The notes beneath the pieces were generated by a model, which did not search any database, was not told where the DNA came from, and saw nothing but the letters and a program-made list of their open reading frames with translations. A stretch of 64,000 nucleotides of DNA from NCBI GenBank assembly GCA_021838765.1, contig JAKCCY010000004.1, forward strand, positions 31,411 to 95,410, written 5' to 3'. A program made the translations under genes and the position numbers. This stretch comes from Nitrospirota bacterium. GTDB taxonomy: Bacteria; Nitrospirota_A; Leptospirillia; Leptospirillales; Leptospirillaceae. Numbering within the stretch: position 1 is the stretch's first letter; each line of letters opens with the position of its first letter. Below are positions 27,955 to 38,030 of this stretch, one piece after another.

Positions 27955-30676
27955 TGCCGGATCCTCCCAAATCTCGGGTTACAAGAATCCTGACCTGCTC
28001 GAGGGCCGAGATGATTGCAAGCTCCTCATCCTCAGCCTCCTGCTTCGCCCGCTCGTCTTTCTCAATCACCTCCGGCGGGGCTTTATCGAGATATTCCCGG
28101 CTAGCCAGCCTCTGGGCGATCGATGTTTTTTTCTGGCGGACTTTTTCCACCTCTTTTTTGAGACGGACCTCTTCCATTTTCACATCAACAAGGCCAGCAA
28201 TATCAAGGGAAACAAATCCTTCGGAAACCGATGCCCTGATTCCTGGAGGAACATCCTCGGGAGAAACCGAAACCAGGGGACGGACTTTTGCCAGTCGGGA
28301 AACAAGTCCCATATTCTCACCAAGGATTGCCCCGTTTTTGTCATTGATCACAAAAACACCGGGAATTTCCTGGGCAGGGGAAATCTTGAGATGGCTTCTG
28401 ATTTGACGAATTTCACCCACCAGAGTCATGACTCTGGAAAATCCGGCTGAATTGGTTTCAGCTGGGGATTTCTCACTCTTGAATTCAGGGAAGCGCTGGG
28501 CGCCAATGGGAAGCTCATCCGGAAAGAAGAGGCTCCAGATTTCAGATGTGACAAACGGCATGATCGGGTGAGCCATCTTGAGCAGGACAGAGGCCGTGTA
28601 AAGAAGTGTCCTGCGGGTTTCGATCCGGAGGGGGTCATTGTCAGGCAGATCGAGTGATGGCTTGGATGCTTCGATATACCAGTCACAGAACTGATGCCAG
28701 GTAAAGTGGTAAAGCGTATTCGCCACCTCATCAAAACGGTAGGAGGAAATGGCTTCACGCATCTCCCGGACAGATCTTGAAAGCTCGATGAGAATCCACT
28801 GGTTTGCGATCCCGGAGACCTCTTCAGGGTAAAGTTCCTTTGGAAGAAGCTCTCCCTGAGCAGAACGATCGACAAATCGGAACGCATTCCACAACTTTGA
28901 AACAAAATTTCTGAACCCTTCGACACGATCCGTTGAGAGGCGAATGTCCCTTCCCGGAGAAGCCATCTGGACGAGAGTCATCCGGAAAGCGTCCGTACCA
29001 TATTTTTCCATGATCTCAAGAGGATCCACCACATTTCCGCGACTTTTGGTCATTTTTTGACCAAACTGATCCCGGACCAGAGCGTGGATATAGACGTCCT
29101 TAAATGGAATCTTCCCGGTAAGGTGCAGTCCCATCATCACCATTCTGGCGACCCAGAAAAAGAGGATGTCAAAACCTGTCACCAGAAGGCTTGTGGGATA
29201 GAAACGTTCAAGATCGGCCGTTTTTTCCGGCCACCCCATTGTCACAAACGGCCACAAGGCAGAGGAAAACCAGGTATCAAGAACGTCCGGATCCTTCAGG
29301 ATATCCGGACTTTGGCATTTTTCACATTTTGAGGGAACATCTTCCCTGACCGTGACATGATGGCATGCGGAACAATGCCATGCCGGAATGGGATGTCCCC
29401 AAAAAATCTGTCTAGAGATACACCAGTCCCGGATATTCACAAGCCAGTCAAAATAGGTATTCTTCCACCCATCGGGATAAAAACGGATTTTCCGGTCCTT
29501 CACGACTTCTATCGCACTTTCCGCCAGACGATCCATCTTCACAAACCATTGCAACGACAGCCTGGGCTCGACAACGGTCTGGCAGCGATAACAAACGCCT
29601 ATTGTCCCGGGATATGGGTTTTTGGAAACCAGGAGATCCCGACCCTCAAGATCGCTCACAACCCTCTCCCTGGCCTCTTCCCTGGTCAGCCCTGAAAGCT
29701 TTCCAGAAGACGGATTCATGCGACCATGAGCATCAATGACCTCGAAGTTCCCCAAGCCATGACGCTGGGCGATCTCCCAGTCCACCATGGCGTGGGAGGG
29801 GGTAATCTTGAGAACTCCCGTTCCAAAGTCCCGGTCGACCGAAGGATCTGAAATGACAGGAATAATTCTTCCACCAAAAGGAGTGACAACTGTCCGGCCA
29901 ATCCAGGAGAGATAGCGGGGATCTTCTGGGGAAACCGCAATCGCCATATCTCCCGGAATGGTCTCCGGACGGGTTGTTGCCACCACCAGAAACTGGCTTT
30001 TGTCCGATGAATCCACATAACGGAACTCGTACATGGTCCCTGTCTGCTCAACATGTGTCACTTCGACATCGGAAAGGGCGGTCAGGCATCTTGGACACCA
30101 ATGGATCATCCGTTCCCCACGGTACAGGAACCCCTCATCGTGAAGCTTGACAAAAACCTTTGTGACAGCCTTGGAAAAACCGGGATCCATCGTAAACCGT
30201 TCATGATCCCAGGACAGGGAGGCTCCAAGTCTCCTGATCTGGTCTAAAATGCCACCCTGGATGCTGGACTTCCACTCCCAGACTTTTTTGATAAAGTCTT
30301 CCCTGCCAATTTTCTCGAGAGAAATTCCCTCTTTGCTGAGCTGTCGCTCGACAACATTCTGGGTGGCAATACCCGCATGATCCGTTCCGGGAATCCAGAG
30401 GACATCATCCCCTTCCATTCTTCTGAATCGGGCAACAACGTCCTGAAGAGTCAAATTCAACGCATGACCCATATGAAGTCTTCCCGTAATATTCGGAGGA
30501 GGGATAACCATCGAAAAGGAAGGCGCAGAAGGCGATCCGGGATGAGACTGGCTGAACGTCTCAAGTGCAACAAGCTGGCGTGGTTCAACGGTTCCGGGTT
30601 CATAGCGGCTTGAGAGACGGCCAAAAGAGTTGGAATCCGGATCTTCCTGAAATGGTGGATTTTCTGAAGTAGACAA
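27947..30676 (-). CDS. valS: Valyl-tRNA synthetase
   Basis: Class Ia synthetase of 909 aa. HMGHAL (the HIGH-type motif) is in the N-terminal catalytic fold, a CP1 editing domain follows, and KMTKSRGNVVDP is the KMSKS motif. The anticodon-binding domain and a short C-terminal coiled coil (VRLKKEVEKVRQKK) complete it. A TTG at 30703 extends the frame, but GGAAAGGAAT is correctly spaced for the TTG at 30676. Confidence 0.95.
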   Translation of the reverse strand: MSTSENPPFQEDPDSNSFGRLSSRYEPGTVEPRQLVALETFSQSHPGSPSAPSFSMVIPPPNITGRLHMGHALNLTLQDVVARFRRMEGDDVLWIPGTDHAGIATQNVVERQLSKEGISLEKIGREDFIKKVWEWKSSIQGGILDQIRRLGASLSWDHERFTMDPGFSKAVTKVFVKLHDEGFLYRGERMIHWCPRCLTALSDVEVTHVEQTGTMYEFRYVDSSDKSQFLVVATTRPETIPGDMAIAVSPEDPRYLSWIGRTVVTPFGGRIIPVISDPSVDRDFGTGVLKITPSHAMVDWEIAQRHGLGNFEVIDAHGRMNPSSGKLSGLTREEARERVVSDLEGRDLLVSKNPYPGTIGVCYRCQTVVEPRLSLQWFVKMDRLAESAIEVVKDRKIRFYPDGWKNTYFDWLVNIRDWCISRQIFWGHPIPAWHCSACHHVTVREDVPSKCEKCQSPDILKDPDVLDTWFSSALWPFVTMGWPEKTADLERFYPTSLLVTGFDILFFWVARMVMMGLHLTGKIPFKDVYIHALVRDQFGQKMTKSRGNVVDPLEIMEKYGTDAFRMTLVQMASPGRDIRLSTDRVEGFRNFVSKLWNAFRFVDRSAQGELLPKELYPEEVSGIANQWILIELSRSVREMREAISSYRFDEVANTLYHFTWHQFCDWYIEASKPSLDLPDNDPLRIETRRTLLYTASVLLKMAHPIMPFVTSEIWSLFFPDELPIGAQRFPEFKSEKSPAETNSAGFSRVMTLVGEIRQIRSHLKISPAQEIPGVFVINDKNGAILGENMGLVSRLAKVRPLVSVSPEDVPPGIRASVSEGFVSLDIAGLVDVKMEEVRLKKEVEKVRQKKTSIAQRLASREYLDKAPPEVIEKDERAKQEAEDEELAIISALEQVRILVTRDLGGSGNG

Positions 30677-30777
30677 AAAACATTCCTTTCCAATAAAAAT
30701 CAAAAAAATGAACTGCGGTGGGCGATCATGCGACCTTTTCGGTCACTCCGTATCCTGACCGCACCAGAACTGCCCGT

Positions 30778-31848
30778 CTATGGCTCCTTTTTGGACCGGA
30801 TCAGCTTCCTGATATGGGCATCCTGATCCTTGAGTGTCTCTGCGTAGAGGTGTCCACCATGCCCATCCGAAACAAAATAGAGAAAAGGCGTTTCTCTGGG
30901 GGAGAGGACCGCCTCTATGGCCTGCTCTCCGGGACTTGCGATCGGTGTCGGAGGTAGCCCTGGATATTTATAGGTATTATAGGGAGAATCCACCTGAAGA
31001 TCTCTTGAGTGCAAGTGCCTTCTGCCATTAAGAGCATAAATGACTGTTGGGTCGCTCTGGAGGCGCATATGCCTTGTCAGGCGATTCATAAAAACACTCG
31101 CGACATAGGGCATATCCTTGGGGTTTCCGGTTTCTTCCTGCACAATGGATGCAAGAGTAACCATCTCTTCCACTGAAAGGTGCTCCCGCTCCATTTTCTG
31201 TTTTTTATCCTTGTTCATGTCATGCCAAAAACGTGAAACCATCATCCGGAATGCATCACTTGGAGTTGCCATTCTTGGGAAAAAATACGTATCGGGAAAT
31301 AAATATCCTTCAAGGGATGTAGAATCAATTCCGAGGCTTTTGACAAAAGCCGGATCCTGTGCGATTTTCAAAATGGCCGCGCGGGACCCCATTCCGATCG
31401 AGGAAAGACGCTTGGCCACCTGATTCAGGGTAAAGCCTTCCGGAATCGTAACCTTATAAAAGTATTTCTGTCCCTCATGCAAATCCATCAGCACCCGAAT
31501 CGGGGACATATCTCCAGAAATCCCATATTCTCCCGAACGGATATTGGTATCAATTCCCAGGATCTCACCCCAGAAAACAAGCGTTTCCGGATAATGGGTG
31601 ATTCCCTCCTCATACATTTTGGTGATGACCTTCCGAAAGGAATCCCCGGGGAGCACATCAAGGAGAATAGAGCGCGAGCGGGTATTTCCTTCATAAAAGA
31701 GCGCGTTGATATTCCATGCGGAGAAAAGGGCGAACACAATCAAAAAGATCCAGGAAACGGATCGGACGGGGTTTTTTCCCAAAATACGATGAAGTGATTC
31801 AGAGGGGTGGTTGTTCACACTCTCCCCTTCCTCCCGTTCAGGGCTCAT
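30778..31848 (-). CDS. mltG: Endolytic murein transglycosylase MltG (YceG)
   Basis: Inner-membrane lytic transglycosylase that cuts nascent glycan strands. It is 356 aa, with one membrane helix at about residues 30-50, a LysM-like segment and the YceG domain with catalytic glutamate in ASIVQEETG, followed by SVFMNRL and LQSDPTVIYAL. The start overlaps the ruvX stop (ATGA). Confidence 0.92.
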   Translation of the reverse strand: MSPEREEGESVNNHPSESLHRILGKNPVRSVSWIFLIVFALFSAWNINALFYEGNTRSRSILLDVLPGDSFRKVITKMYEEGITHYPETLVFWGEILGIDTNIRSGEYGISGDMSPIRVLMDLHEGQKYFYKVTIPEGFTLNQVAKRLSSIGMGSRAAILKIAQDPAFVKSLGIDSTSLEGYLFPDTYFFPRMATPSDAFRMMVSRFWHDMNKDKKQKMEREHLSVEEMVTLASIVQEETGNPKDMPYVASVFMNRLTRHMRLQSDPTVIYALNGRRHLHSRDLQVDSPYNTYKYPGLPPTPIASPGEQAIEAVLSPRETPFLYFVSDGHGGHLYAETLKDQDAHIRKLIRSKKEP

Positions 31849-32435
31849 TCGGGGTCAACCCCGAACTTGTTGGAAAAGACTTGGTTCATTCTGTTTTTTG
31901 ACCAGAGTGCACACGATGTCAGAAAGCTTTCAAGAACCAGAGAAGCGCTTCGGGAGTCAATCCATGGATCTTTAGAAAAAGATCGGCCCTTTTTCTTTCC
32001 CTGATGGGTAAAGGGGTTGGATCTGACAGTATCGGAAGATAGACCCTCATCCCAAAAGAGGATCGGTAGAGAAATCGCCGAGGACAGTTTTCGGCCCGAC
32101 TCAAGAAAATCCTGCGCCTTAGGGTTACTGTCCCCGGACAGATGGTAGTATGGAACACCAAAGACCATGCCCACGATTTCTTCCTCAGCAATCAGTTTAC
32201 GAATAGACTCCACAAGAGAGAGATCCTTCACATGGGAAAACTTTCCCGGCACTTTCCGTATAAAAGGATCGATTGGCCAGGCAAAACGCCGCGAGCGATC
32301 GGAAAGGGCAAATCCGACCCTTCGATCACCCCAATCGACTCCCAGAAGAACCCCTTCCCCAACGGATAATGAAACACCCTGCAAAGAATCCTGACCGGCG
32401 GGAAATTCCCATTGAGTCATCGGATCAGGAACCAT
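31845..32435 (-). CDS. ruvX: Putative Holliday junction resolvase YqgF
   Basis: RNase H-fold nuclease of 196 aa. The first catalytic aspartate lies in LLGVDWGDRRVGFALSD, followed by FGVPYYHLSG and LPILFWDEGLSSD, which supplies the other acidic residues. YqgF proteins process pre-16S rRNA ends and may resolve junctions. It has an N-terminal extension of about 25 residues over typical members. GGAGATTG supports the ATG at 32435. Confidence 0.88.
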   Translation of the reverse strand: MVPDPMTQWEFPAGQDSLQGVSLSVGEGVLLGVDWGDRRVGFALSDRSRRFAWPIDPFIRKVPGKFSHVKDLSLVESIRKLIAEEEIVGMVFGVPYYHLSGDSNPKAQDFLESGRKLSSAISLPILFWDEGLSSDTVRSNPFTHQGKKKGRSFSKDPWIDSRSASLVLESFLTSCALWSKNRMNQVFSNKFGVDPE

Positions 32436-32473
32436 TCAAACAATCTCCGTTCATTCCCGTCGGCTCGAAAGGG

Positions 32474-35128
32474 TTATGAGACCTTAAAAGCGCCTTCAAA
32501 CGCCAGGATGGCTGCTTCGCGCATCTCAGACAAGAGGGCCGTCATATTGTCCGGCAATGGGCCACCACCCTCCGCCCAGATTGGTTTTCCACCACCTCTT
32601 CCACCCAAGCGAATCGAAAAGTTTTTTACGAGATCGGAAATAGGGAATTTTTTTGCAACATCCTCTGAAGCCCAACCCAAAAGGACCACCCTGTCCGGCA
32701 AAATACCCAGGAGAAGAACGGCACCGGAGGTGACGTTCGACTTCAATGCATCAATACGAAGTCTCAAATCCTTGGCTTCATCGATCTCCACATCTGTAAA
32801 GAGGAATGATCGGCCATCCAGCTTGATCCAATCCTTCTCTCTCTGACGATCTTCCGAAACAAAAAGTTTTGTCTTGAGAGCGGCCACTTCTCTCGAAAGC
32901 TTGTCTCTCTCAGACTTCAAGGCAAGAAGACGAGACAAAGCCTCATCGGATTTTACACCGCCCATCTCCTGCTCGAAAGATTCAAGGGAAGATTTCCAGG
33001 AAAGAATACGGTCATAGGCTGCAGATCCACAAACAGCTTCCACTCTTCTGATCCCGGCAGCAACACCGCTTTCCTGAAGAATCAGAAAGGTTCCAATCTG
33101 ACCGGTGCGCTTGGCATGGGTCCCTCCGCAAAACTCGGTCGAAGTTCCTTCCACAGAAACGACACGGACAATATCCCCATATTTTTCATCAAAAAAAGCC
33201 AGTGCCCCAACTTCCTGCGCCTTCGCCTTCTCCATTTCCAATGCATTAACAGGCCGGTCGAGTCGGACCCATTCATTGACAAGAGTCCCTATCTCCAGAA
33301 GATCATCTTTTGAAACCGGATGGGGTGACGAAAAATCAAACCTCAGTCGATCAGGTGTCACCAAAGAACCAGCCTGACGAACATGCTCACCAAGAACCTG
33401 CCTTAAAGCGGCATGAAGAAGGTGGGTTGCCGTATGATGGATTTCTGTTTGCCGTCGGGCAATGAGATCCACCTGCTGGTCAACGAGTTCCCCTTTCCGA
33501 ATGGTTCCACTTGACACTTTGCCCACAAGGAGGATCCATCCTGGCCAAGGTTTTTTCGTACCTGAAACGGTAATTTGACCAAAAGGACCCCGCAAAAGGC
33601 CACGGTCCCCAACCTGTCCTCCTCCTTCTCCGTAGAAAACCGTTGGAGTGAGAACGATCGAAACATCCTCCCCCTCATGAACCTCAGGGACCTCTTTTCC
33701 ATCCCTTACGAGGAGCAACACCTCCCCCATTACCTGATCCCGTTCATACCCCAAGAAGGAAACAGGAGTCGCAATGCGAGACGACGGAACAGGAAAGTCC
33801 TCTTTTTTCCCAACCCAGGACTGACGCCCCCTTTCCCGCTGTTCTTCCATCTTTTCTTCAAAGCCCTTGAAGTCAAGATGAATCCCCTGATGTCTTGCGA
33901 CATCCTCACAGACGTCGATGGGAAAACCATGCGTGTCATGGAGCTTGAATAGCATCTCCCCGGGAAGAACCTTTTCATTTCGGGAAATCACTTCGTCAAT
34001 AAATCCGCGGAGTACAGGAAGTCCTTCGGAGAGGGTCCTTGTAAAACGGTCTTCTTCGTGGGAAAGAACCGCCTCTATCCTCGATAGGGATTGCTCTAGC
34101 TCAGGATAGGGTTGATGCATCATAATCACTGTCTGTCTTGCAAGGTTCGATAGAACAGGAGAAGGCAATTCCAGTTCCAGGGAGAACTGGATGGCCCTGC
34201 GCAGGATCCTTCTGAGGACATAACCCCGTCCTTCATTCGATGGAATGACTCCTTCATGAAGAAGGAAAACGCCGGAACGAAGATGGTCGGCGATCACCCG
34301 AAACGCATAGTCCAATGGGCCATTTCCATTTTCATAGGGAACCTTGGCTTTCTCGGAAATGGAGTTGATCAGCGGCAGAAAAAGATCTGTCTCGTAATTA
34401 CTTGTTGCTCCCGCCATAATTGCGGAAATTCGCTCAAGTCCCATTCCTGTGTCAATCGATGGTCTGGGAAGTGGCGTCAGGACTCCATCTTTTGAGCGAT
34501 TGAACTGCATAAAAACAAGGTTCCAGATTTCCAGATACCGGTCACAGTCACACCCAACCATACAGTCAGGAGATCCACAGGAAAACGCTGGCCCCTGATC
34601 CACCAGAATCTCTGAGCATGGGCCGCAAGGACCCGTGTCCCCCATTTGCCAGAAGTTGTCCTTTTCCCCCAGACGAACAATCCGGGAGGGATCGACTCCC
34701 GGAAGGGCCGACCATAAGGCCATGGCTTCATCATCATCCCGAAAGATCGTTATCCAAAGTCGATCCGGATGGATGGCAAGCTCTTGTGTCAGAAATTCCC
34801 AGGCATAGGCAATGGCCTCTGATTTGAAGTAGTCTCCAAAAGAAAAATTTCCCATCATCTCGAAAAAGGTATGATGTCTCCTGGTAAAACCAACCCTGTC
34901 CAGGTCATTGTGCTTTCCGCCGGCCCGAATGCATTTCTGGATAGAAACAGCACGGGAAGTCCTGGGCGATTCAAGTCCCAAAAAGATATCCTTGAAAGGA
35001 ACCATCCCGGCGTTCGTAAACAACAGGGTCGGATCCCCCGCTGGAATCAGTGAGGATGAAGGTGTGACAGCATGGCCCCGTGATTCAAAAAAATGCAGAT
35101 ACTTCTGCCTGATTTCCCAGGATGTCAT
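32474..35128 (-). CDS. alaS: Alanyl-tRNA synthetase
   Basis: Class II synthetase of 884 aa, full length. The N-terminal catalytic domain starts with FFESRGHAVTPSSSLIP. Editing-domain zinc motifs are HHTATHLLHAAL and FCGGTHAKRTGQIG, and a C-Ala domain ends with RLGGRGGGKPIWAEGGG. It lies 5 nt after recA on the same strand, a common neighbour arrangement. Confidence 0.96.
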   Translation of the reverse strand: MTSWEIRQKYLHFFESRGHAVTPSSSLIPAGDPTLLFTNAGMVPFKDIFLGLESPRTSRAVSIQKCIRAGGKHNDLDRVGFTRRHHTFFEMMGNFSFGDYFKSEAIAYAWEFLTQELAIHPDRLWITIFRDDDEAMALWSALPGVDPSRIVRLGEKDNFWQMGDTGPCGPCSEILVDQGPAFSCGSPDCMVGCDCDRYLEIWNLVFMQFNRSKDGVLTPLPRPSIDTGMGLERISAIMAGATSNYETDLFLPLINSISEKAKVPYENGNGPLDYAFRVIADHLRSGVFLLHEGVIPSNEGRGYVLRRILRRAIQFSLELELPSPVLSNLARQTVIMMHQPYPELEQSLSRIEAVLSHEEDRFTRTLSEGLPVLRGFIDEVISRNEKVLPGEMLFKLHDTHGFPIDVCEDVARHQGIHLDFKGFEEKMEEQRERGRQSWVGKKEDFPVPSSRIATPVSFLGYERDQVMGEVLLLVRDGKEVPEVHEGEDVSIVLTPTVFYGEGGGQVGDRGLLRGPFGQITVSGTKKPWPGWILLVGKVSSGTIRKGELVDQQVDLIARRQTEIHHTATHLLHAALRQVLGEHVRQAGSLVTPDRLRFDFSSPHPVSKDDLLEIGTLVNEWVRLDRPVNALEMEKAKAQEVGALAFFDEKYGDIVRVVSVEGTSTEFCGGTHAKRTGQIGTFLILQESGVAAGIRRVEAVCGSAAYDRILSWKSSLESFEQEMGGVKSDEALSRLLALKSERDKLSREVAALKTKLFVSEDRQREKDWIKLDGRSFLFTDVEIDEAKDLRLRIDALKSNVTSGAVLLLGILPDRVVLLGWASEDVAKKFPISDLVKNFSIRLGGRGGGKPIWAEGGGPLPDNMTALLSEMREAAILAFEGAFKVS

Positions 35129-35133
35129 GGGTT

Positions 35134-36210
35134 TTACTCACGCCCCTTTCTCGCACCTGTCGACGGATTGGCCGGAGGTGCACCAGTCTGATCGAATGGC
35201 AAAGAAGGCATTGACAGTTTTTCCCGCAAAGCCACCTCAACCTTGAGCGCTACATCAGGATGTGATTTGAAATAACTTTTGACAGCCTCTTTACCCTGGC
35301 CTATTTTTTCCGTTCCGAGAGAATACCATGAGCCTGCTTTTTCAAGGACCCCATTCTCAACACCAAGGTCGATGAGTTCGCCAATTCGGGAAATCCCCTC
35401 ATTGAAGCTGATGTCAAACTCCGCCTGTCTGAAGGGAGGAGCCATCTTATTTTTGACAACCTTAACCCTTACCCTGTTTCCAAGGACCTGATCCCCATCC
35501 TTGATCGCTTCGATTCTCCGTATGTCCAAACGAACGGAAGCGTAGAACTTCAGAGCATTTCCACCAGTGGTTGTTTCGGGATTGCCGAACATCACACCGA
35601 TTTTCATCCGGATCTGATTGATGAAAATAACGGTCGTATTCGATTTTGAAATCGAGGAGGTCAGCTTTCGAAGGGCCTGGCTCATAAGTCTCGCCTGAAG
35701 CCCCATGTGGGAATCCCCCATTTCTCCTTCAAGTTCTGCCTTTGGAACAAGTGCAGCTACCGAATCAACCACAACAAGATCAATGGATCCGGAACGAACG
35801 AGTGTCTCTGCAATTTCAAGAGCCTGTTCCCCTGTATCCGGCTGGGAAATCAGCAGATCTTCCGTCTTGACCCCAAGCTTTCTCGCATAACTGATGTCAA
35901 GAGCATGCTCAGCATCAATGAAGGCTGCTATCCCACCCCGTTTATGAACTTCCGCGATTGCCTGGAGGGTCAATGTCGTCTTTCCGGATGACTCCGGGCC
36001 AAAGATCTCGACAACCCTTCCCCGAGGATATCCGCCAATACCCAGTGCCAGATCAAGCGAAAGCGATCCTGTCGGAATCGCCGGAACAACCACAACAGGC
36101 TGATCTTTTCCCAGCCGCATGATCGAACCTTTACCAAATTGCTTTTCAATCTGGGACAAGGCAAGTTCCAATGATCTTTGACGATTTACTTCTTTTTCTT
36201 CGGCCAACAT
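35134..36210 (-). CDS. recA: Recombinase RecA
   Basis: Strand-exchange ATPase and LexA co-protease of 358 aa from the ATG at 36210, which has AAGGGGG upstream; an in-frame ATG at 36279 would add an atypical extension. It shows Walker [10 protein letters not shown], Walker [11 protein letters not shown], loop residues [16 protein letters not shown] and the DNA-binding region [19 protein letters not shown] palindrome adjoins the ribosome-binding site, suggesting control. Confidence 0.96.
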   Translation of the reverse strand: MLAEEKEVNRQRSLELALSQIEKQFGKGSIMRLGKDQPVVVVPAIPTGSLSLDLALGIGGYPRGRVVEIFGPESSGKTTLTLQAIAEVHKRGGIAAFIDAEHALDISYARKLGVKTEDLLISQPDTGEQALEIAETLVRSGSIDLVVVDSVAALVPKAELEGEMGDSHMGLQARLMSQALRKLTSSISKSNTTVIFINQIRMKIGVMFGNPETTTGGNALKFYASVRLDIRRIEAIKDGDQVLGNRVRVKVVKNKMAPPFRQAEFDISFNEGISRIGELIDLGVENGVLEKAGSWYSLGTEKIGQGKEAVKSYFKSHPDVALKVEVALREKLSMPSLPFDQTGAPPANPSTGARKGRE

Positions 36211-36219
36211 TCCCCCTTC

Positions 36220-36241
36220 CGAAATACCAGCAGGTATTTCG
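36220..36241. promoter_or_regulatory. Palindrome adjacent to recA ribosome-binding site
   Basis: CGAAATACC and GGTATTTCG are perfect inverted arms around AGCA, a few bases upstream of the recA Shine-Dalgarno. A second inverted repeat (GTGGCA, GAA, TGCCAC) lies at 36263-36277. Either may be a LexA-type SOS operator or an RNA hairpin; neither matches the E. coli or Bacillus SOS box. Confidence 0.45.
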
Positions 36242-36383
36242 CAATCATCAGTACGATATCGCGTGGCAGAATGCCACATTCAAAACAGACTATAATTCCA
36301 CCCACAAAAATTCATTCAATCCAGACGGTTCTCCATTTTACACCAAAAGCCCCCCCATGTTGAAATAGAAAAACTCTTTTCCA

Positions 36384-36848
36384 CTAAAAATGGGGCTGAA
36401 AGGAGGCTCCGGCATTGAGACCGATAAAAATAAGCTGTCCAAGAAGACCTGCGACCAAACCTGCAAGAACATCGTCCGCCATAATGCCCAACCCTCCTGG
36501 CAATCGCTCCAGATCAGCGATGATCCAGGGTTTTTTGATATCAAAAACACGAAATAGAAAAAATGCCAGCATCATTCCTGAAGGAGTGTGGGGTAAGATT
36601 GAAAGTGCGACAAGTTGGCCCGCAACTTCATCGATGACGACACAGGAAGGGTCCGGATCAGAAAGCTCGGCAACAGCCTTATGGCTTGCAAAAAGACCAA
36701 GGAGAACAATGACAAGGATCAAAAGGATCTTGGTTGTGAACGCCGGACTTGGAAAGAGTGCCCAAACGACAACTGTTGCCAGACTGGTTATGGTTCCTGG
36801 ACCATAAGGGAAATAGCCAAGGCCGAAGACGGTATAGACCCATTTCAT
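36384..36848 (-). CDS. pgpA: Phosphatidylglycerophosphatase A
   Basis: Inner-membrane lipid phosphatase of 154 aa making phosphatidylglycerol. Signatures are GLGYFPYGPGTITSL, DPDPSCVVIDEVAGQ (catalytic acidic residues), FFLFRVFDIKKPW and GGLGIMADDVLAG. Hydrophobic helices fit the family. It lies downstream of the cysteine-rich gene on the same strand (35-nt gap) and ahead of recA. Confidence 0.92.
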   Translation of the reverse strand: MKWVYTVFGLGYFPYGPGTITSLATVVVWALFPSPAFTTKILLILVIVLLGLFASHKAVAELSDPDPSCVVIDEVAGQLVALSILPHTPSGMMLAFFLFRVFDIKKPWIIADLERLPGGLGIMADDVLAGLVAGLLGQLIFIGLNAGASFQPHF

Positions 36849-36884
36849 TCGGCCAGCCTGATAAACAGCATTCCTTTCCGGATC

Positions 36885-37601
36885 TTACAAACCAAGACTT
36901 CGGACATGATGGTCCAGAGCCACGAAAAAATCATCCCCCATCAAAAATCGGATGGTGCCTTCCATCGAGCGGTACATAAGCGGACCGATTCCGCTATCGT
37001 GACAAGGAAGGTGGGAGAGGTAGGGAGTTGACTGGGATCGGAGGATCGTTTCCCCATCCTTGTTATAGACACCCAGAGGATACTGGACACAATCAAGTGG
37101 TTTGAGCGCCATCCAGTTCATTCCCTGATCGATGGCATAGGCATGAATCGAGCAAACATTTTCCATCCGGTCATTTTTTGTCAAAAAAATACAGGAGTCC
37201 ATTTCTTCACCGCCTTCCCCTCCCTGCCGCACAATCTCGTTACAGCGGTAGTCCGACTCAAGATCGATCGCCCTGGCCATCGCAAGGACTTCATCTCCGT
37301 CAAGCTCACATCCATCAGGGCACTGGGTTCGACAGTCTGCGACGAATGTCCCCCTCTTTTCAAAGATCTTTTGTTTTTGGGGGGTCATATAGGGCAGAAT
37401 CCCTTCCATATGGGGGAAAATCCGGTCCGCCTCCCCTGGGGCCAAAATATTGGATCGATAACAGCACATAGAATGACAGTTTTGAGTTGTCACATTACAG
37501 TCATAAACAGTCATCCAAAGCTGTGGATCGACCAGGACTCCATTGATTCTGACATAAGGTATCTCACGTGACGGAAAGGGAATAAAAGCCGCATTGGACA
37601 T
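36885..37601 (-). CDS. Cysteine-rich protein, YkgJ/DUF3109-like
   Basis: Soluble protein of 238 aa with at least twelve cysteines clustered as NCHSMCCYRS, DCRTQCPDGCEL, YRC, SCIF, VCSIH, DCVQYPLG and LPCH. This resembles the putative metal-binding YkgJ/DUF3109 group, annotated generally as zinc- or iron-chelating; no function is established. The ATG at 37601 is chosen over a TTG at 37616 because of its ribosome-binding site. No signal peptide is seen. Confidence 0.55.
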   Translation of the reverse strand: MSNAAFIPFPSREIPYVRINGVLVDPQLWMTVYDCNVTTQNCHSMCCYRSNILAPGEADRIFPHMEGILPYMTPQKQKIFEKRGTFVADCRTQCPDGCELDGDEVLAMARAIDLESDYRCNEIVRQGGEGGEEMDSCIFLTKNDRMENVCSIHAYAIDQGMNWMALKPLDCVQYPLGVYNKDGETILRSQSTPYLSHLPCHDSGIGPLMYRSMEGTIRFLMGDDFFVALDHHVRSLGL

Positions 37602-37655
37602 TGTTTGCTCTTTCAAGGGGGTTCAGAAGCGCATGCTTCTGAAAGGTTAGTAGAA

Positions 37656-38030
37656 CTACTTTTTCAAAGGGATCAGCTGGAAATTCAGGGTGCCCTCATT
37701 TGTCGTGATCAGGATATTGCTTTTCCTTGCCTTGTCTGTTGCTTCAATCATCAGAACAGAACGTGATGTATCATTTTCCCCGGAGGTCGATCGAGTAATC
37801 GTCCATCCACTGGAGGAACCAACCTGCATATCCCGAATTCTTTGCCCCGACTTGAGTTCAATGGCACAGACATGGTCAATCGCGCAATGGATACTGGGGC
37901 CTGCCGCATCATCTCCTGTCGACTCGATCAATAAATAGGAAGGCCCCCCTGAAGAGCAACCCGCGGCAACAAATAAAAGCCCCAAAGAAAGTGTTCCCTT
38001 GAAAATTCTGGAAAGAGCAAACAAACGCAC
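37656..38030 (-). CDS. Orphan VirB9/TrbG N-terminal-domain-like lipoprotein
   Basis: Protein of 124 aa. The GTG at 38030 follows GAGGGAGAA and gives a signal peptide with lipobox VAAGC; an in-frame ATG at 38117 would give an unusual extension. The mature part reads CAIELKSGQRIRDMQVG, then SGWTIT, then SNILITTNEGTLNFQLIPL. This pattern is reminiscent of the beta-sandwich N-terminal half of VirB9/TrbG/CagX type IV secretion proteins. The C-terminal VirB9 domain and all other secretion genes are absent. The family assignment is from memory of motifs and tentative. Confidence 0.5.
   Translation of the reverse strand: MRLFALSRIFKGTLSLGLLFVAAGCSSGGPSYLLIESTGDDAAGPSIHCAIDHVCAIELKSGQRIRDMQVGSSSGWTITRSTSGENDTSRSVLMIEATDKARKSNILITTNEGTLNFQLIPLKK

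Noticed and set aside
32436..35200. T-box or other tRNA-sensing leader before alaS or valS
   Set aside because: alaS follows recA by 5 nt and valS has no long leader with specifier or antiterminator features.
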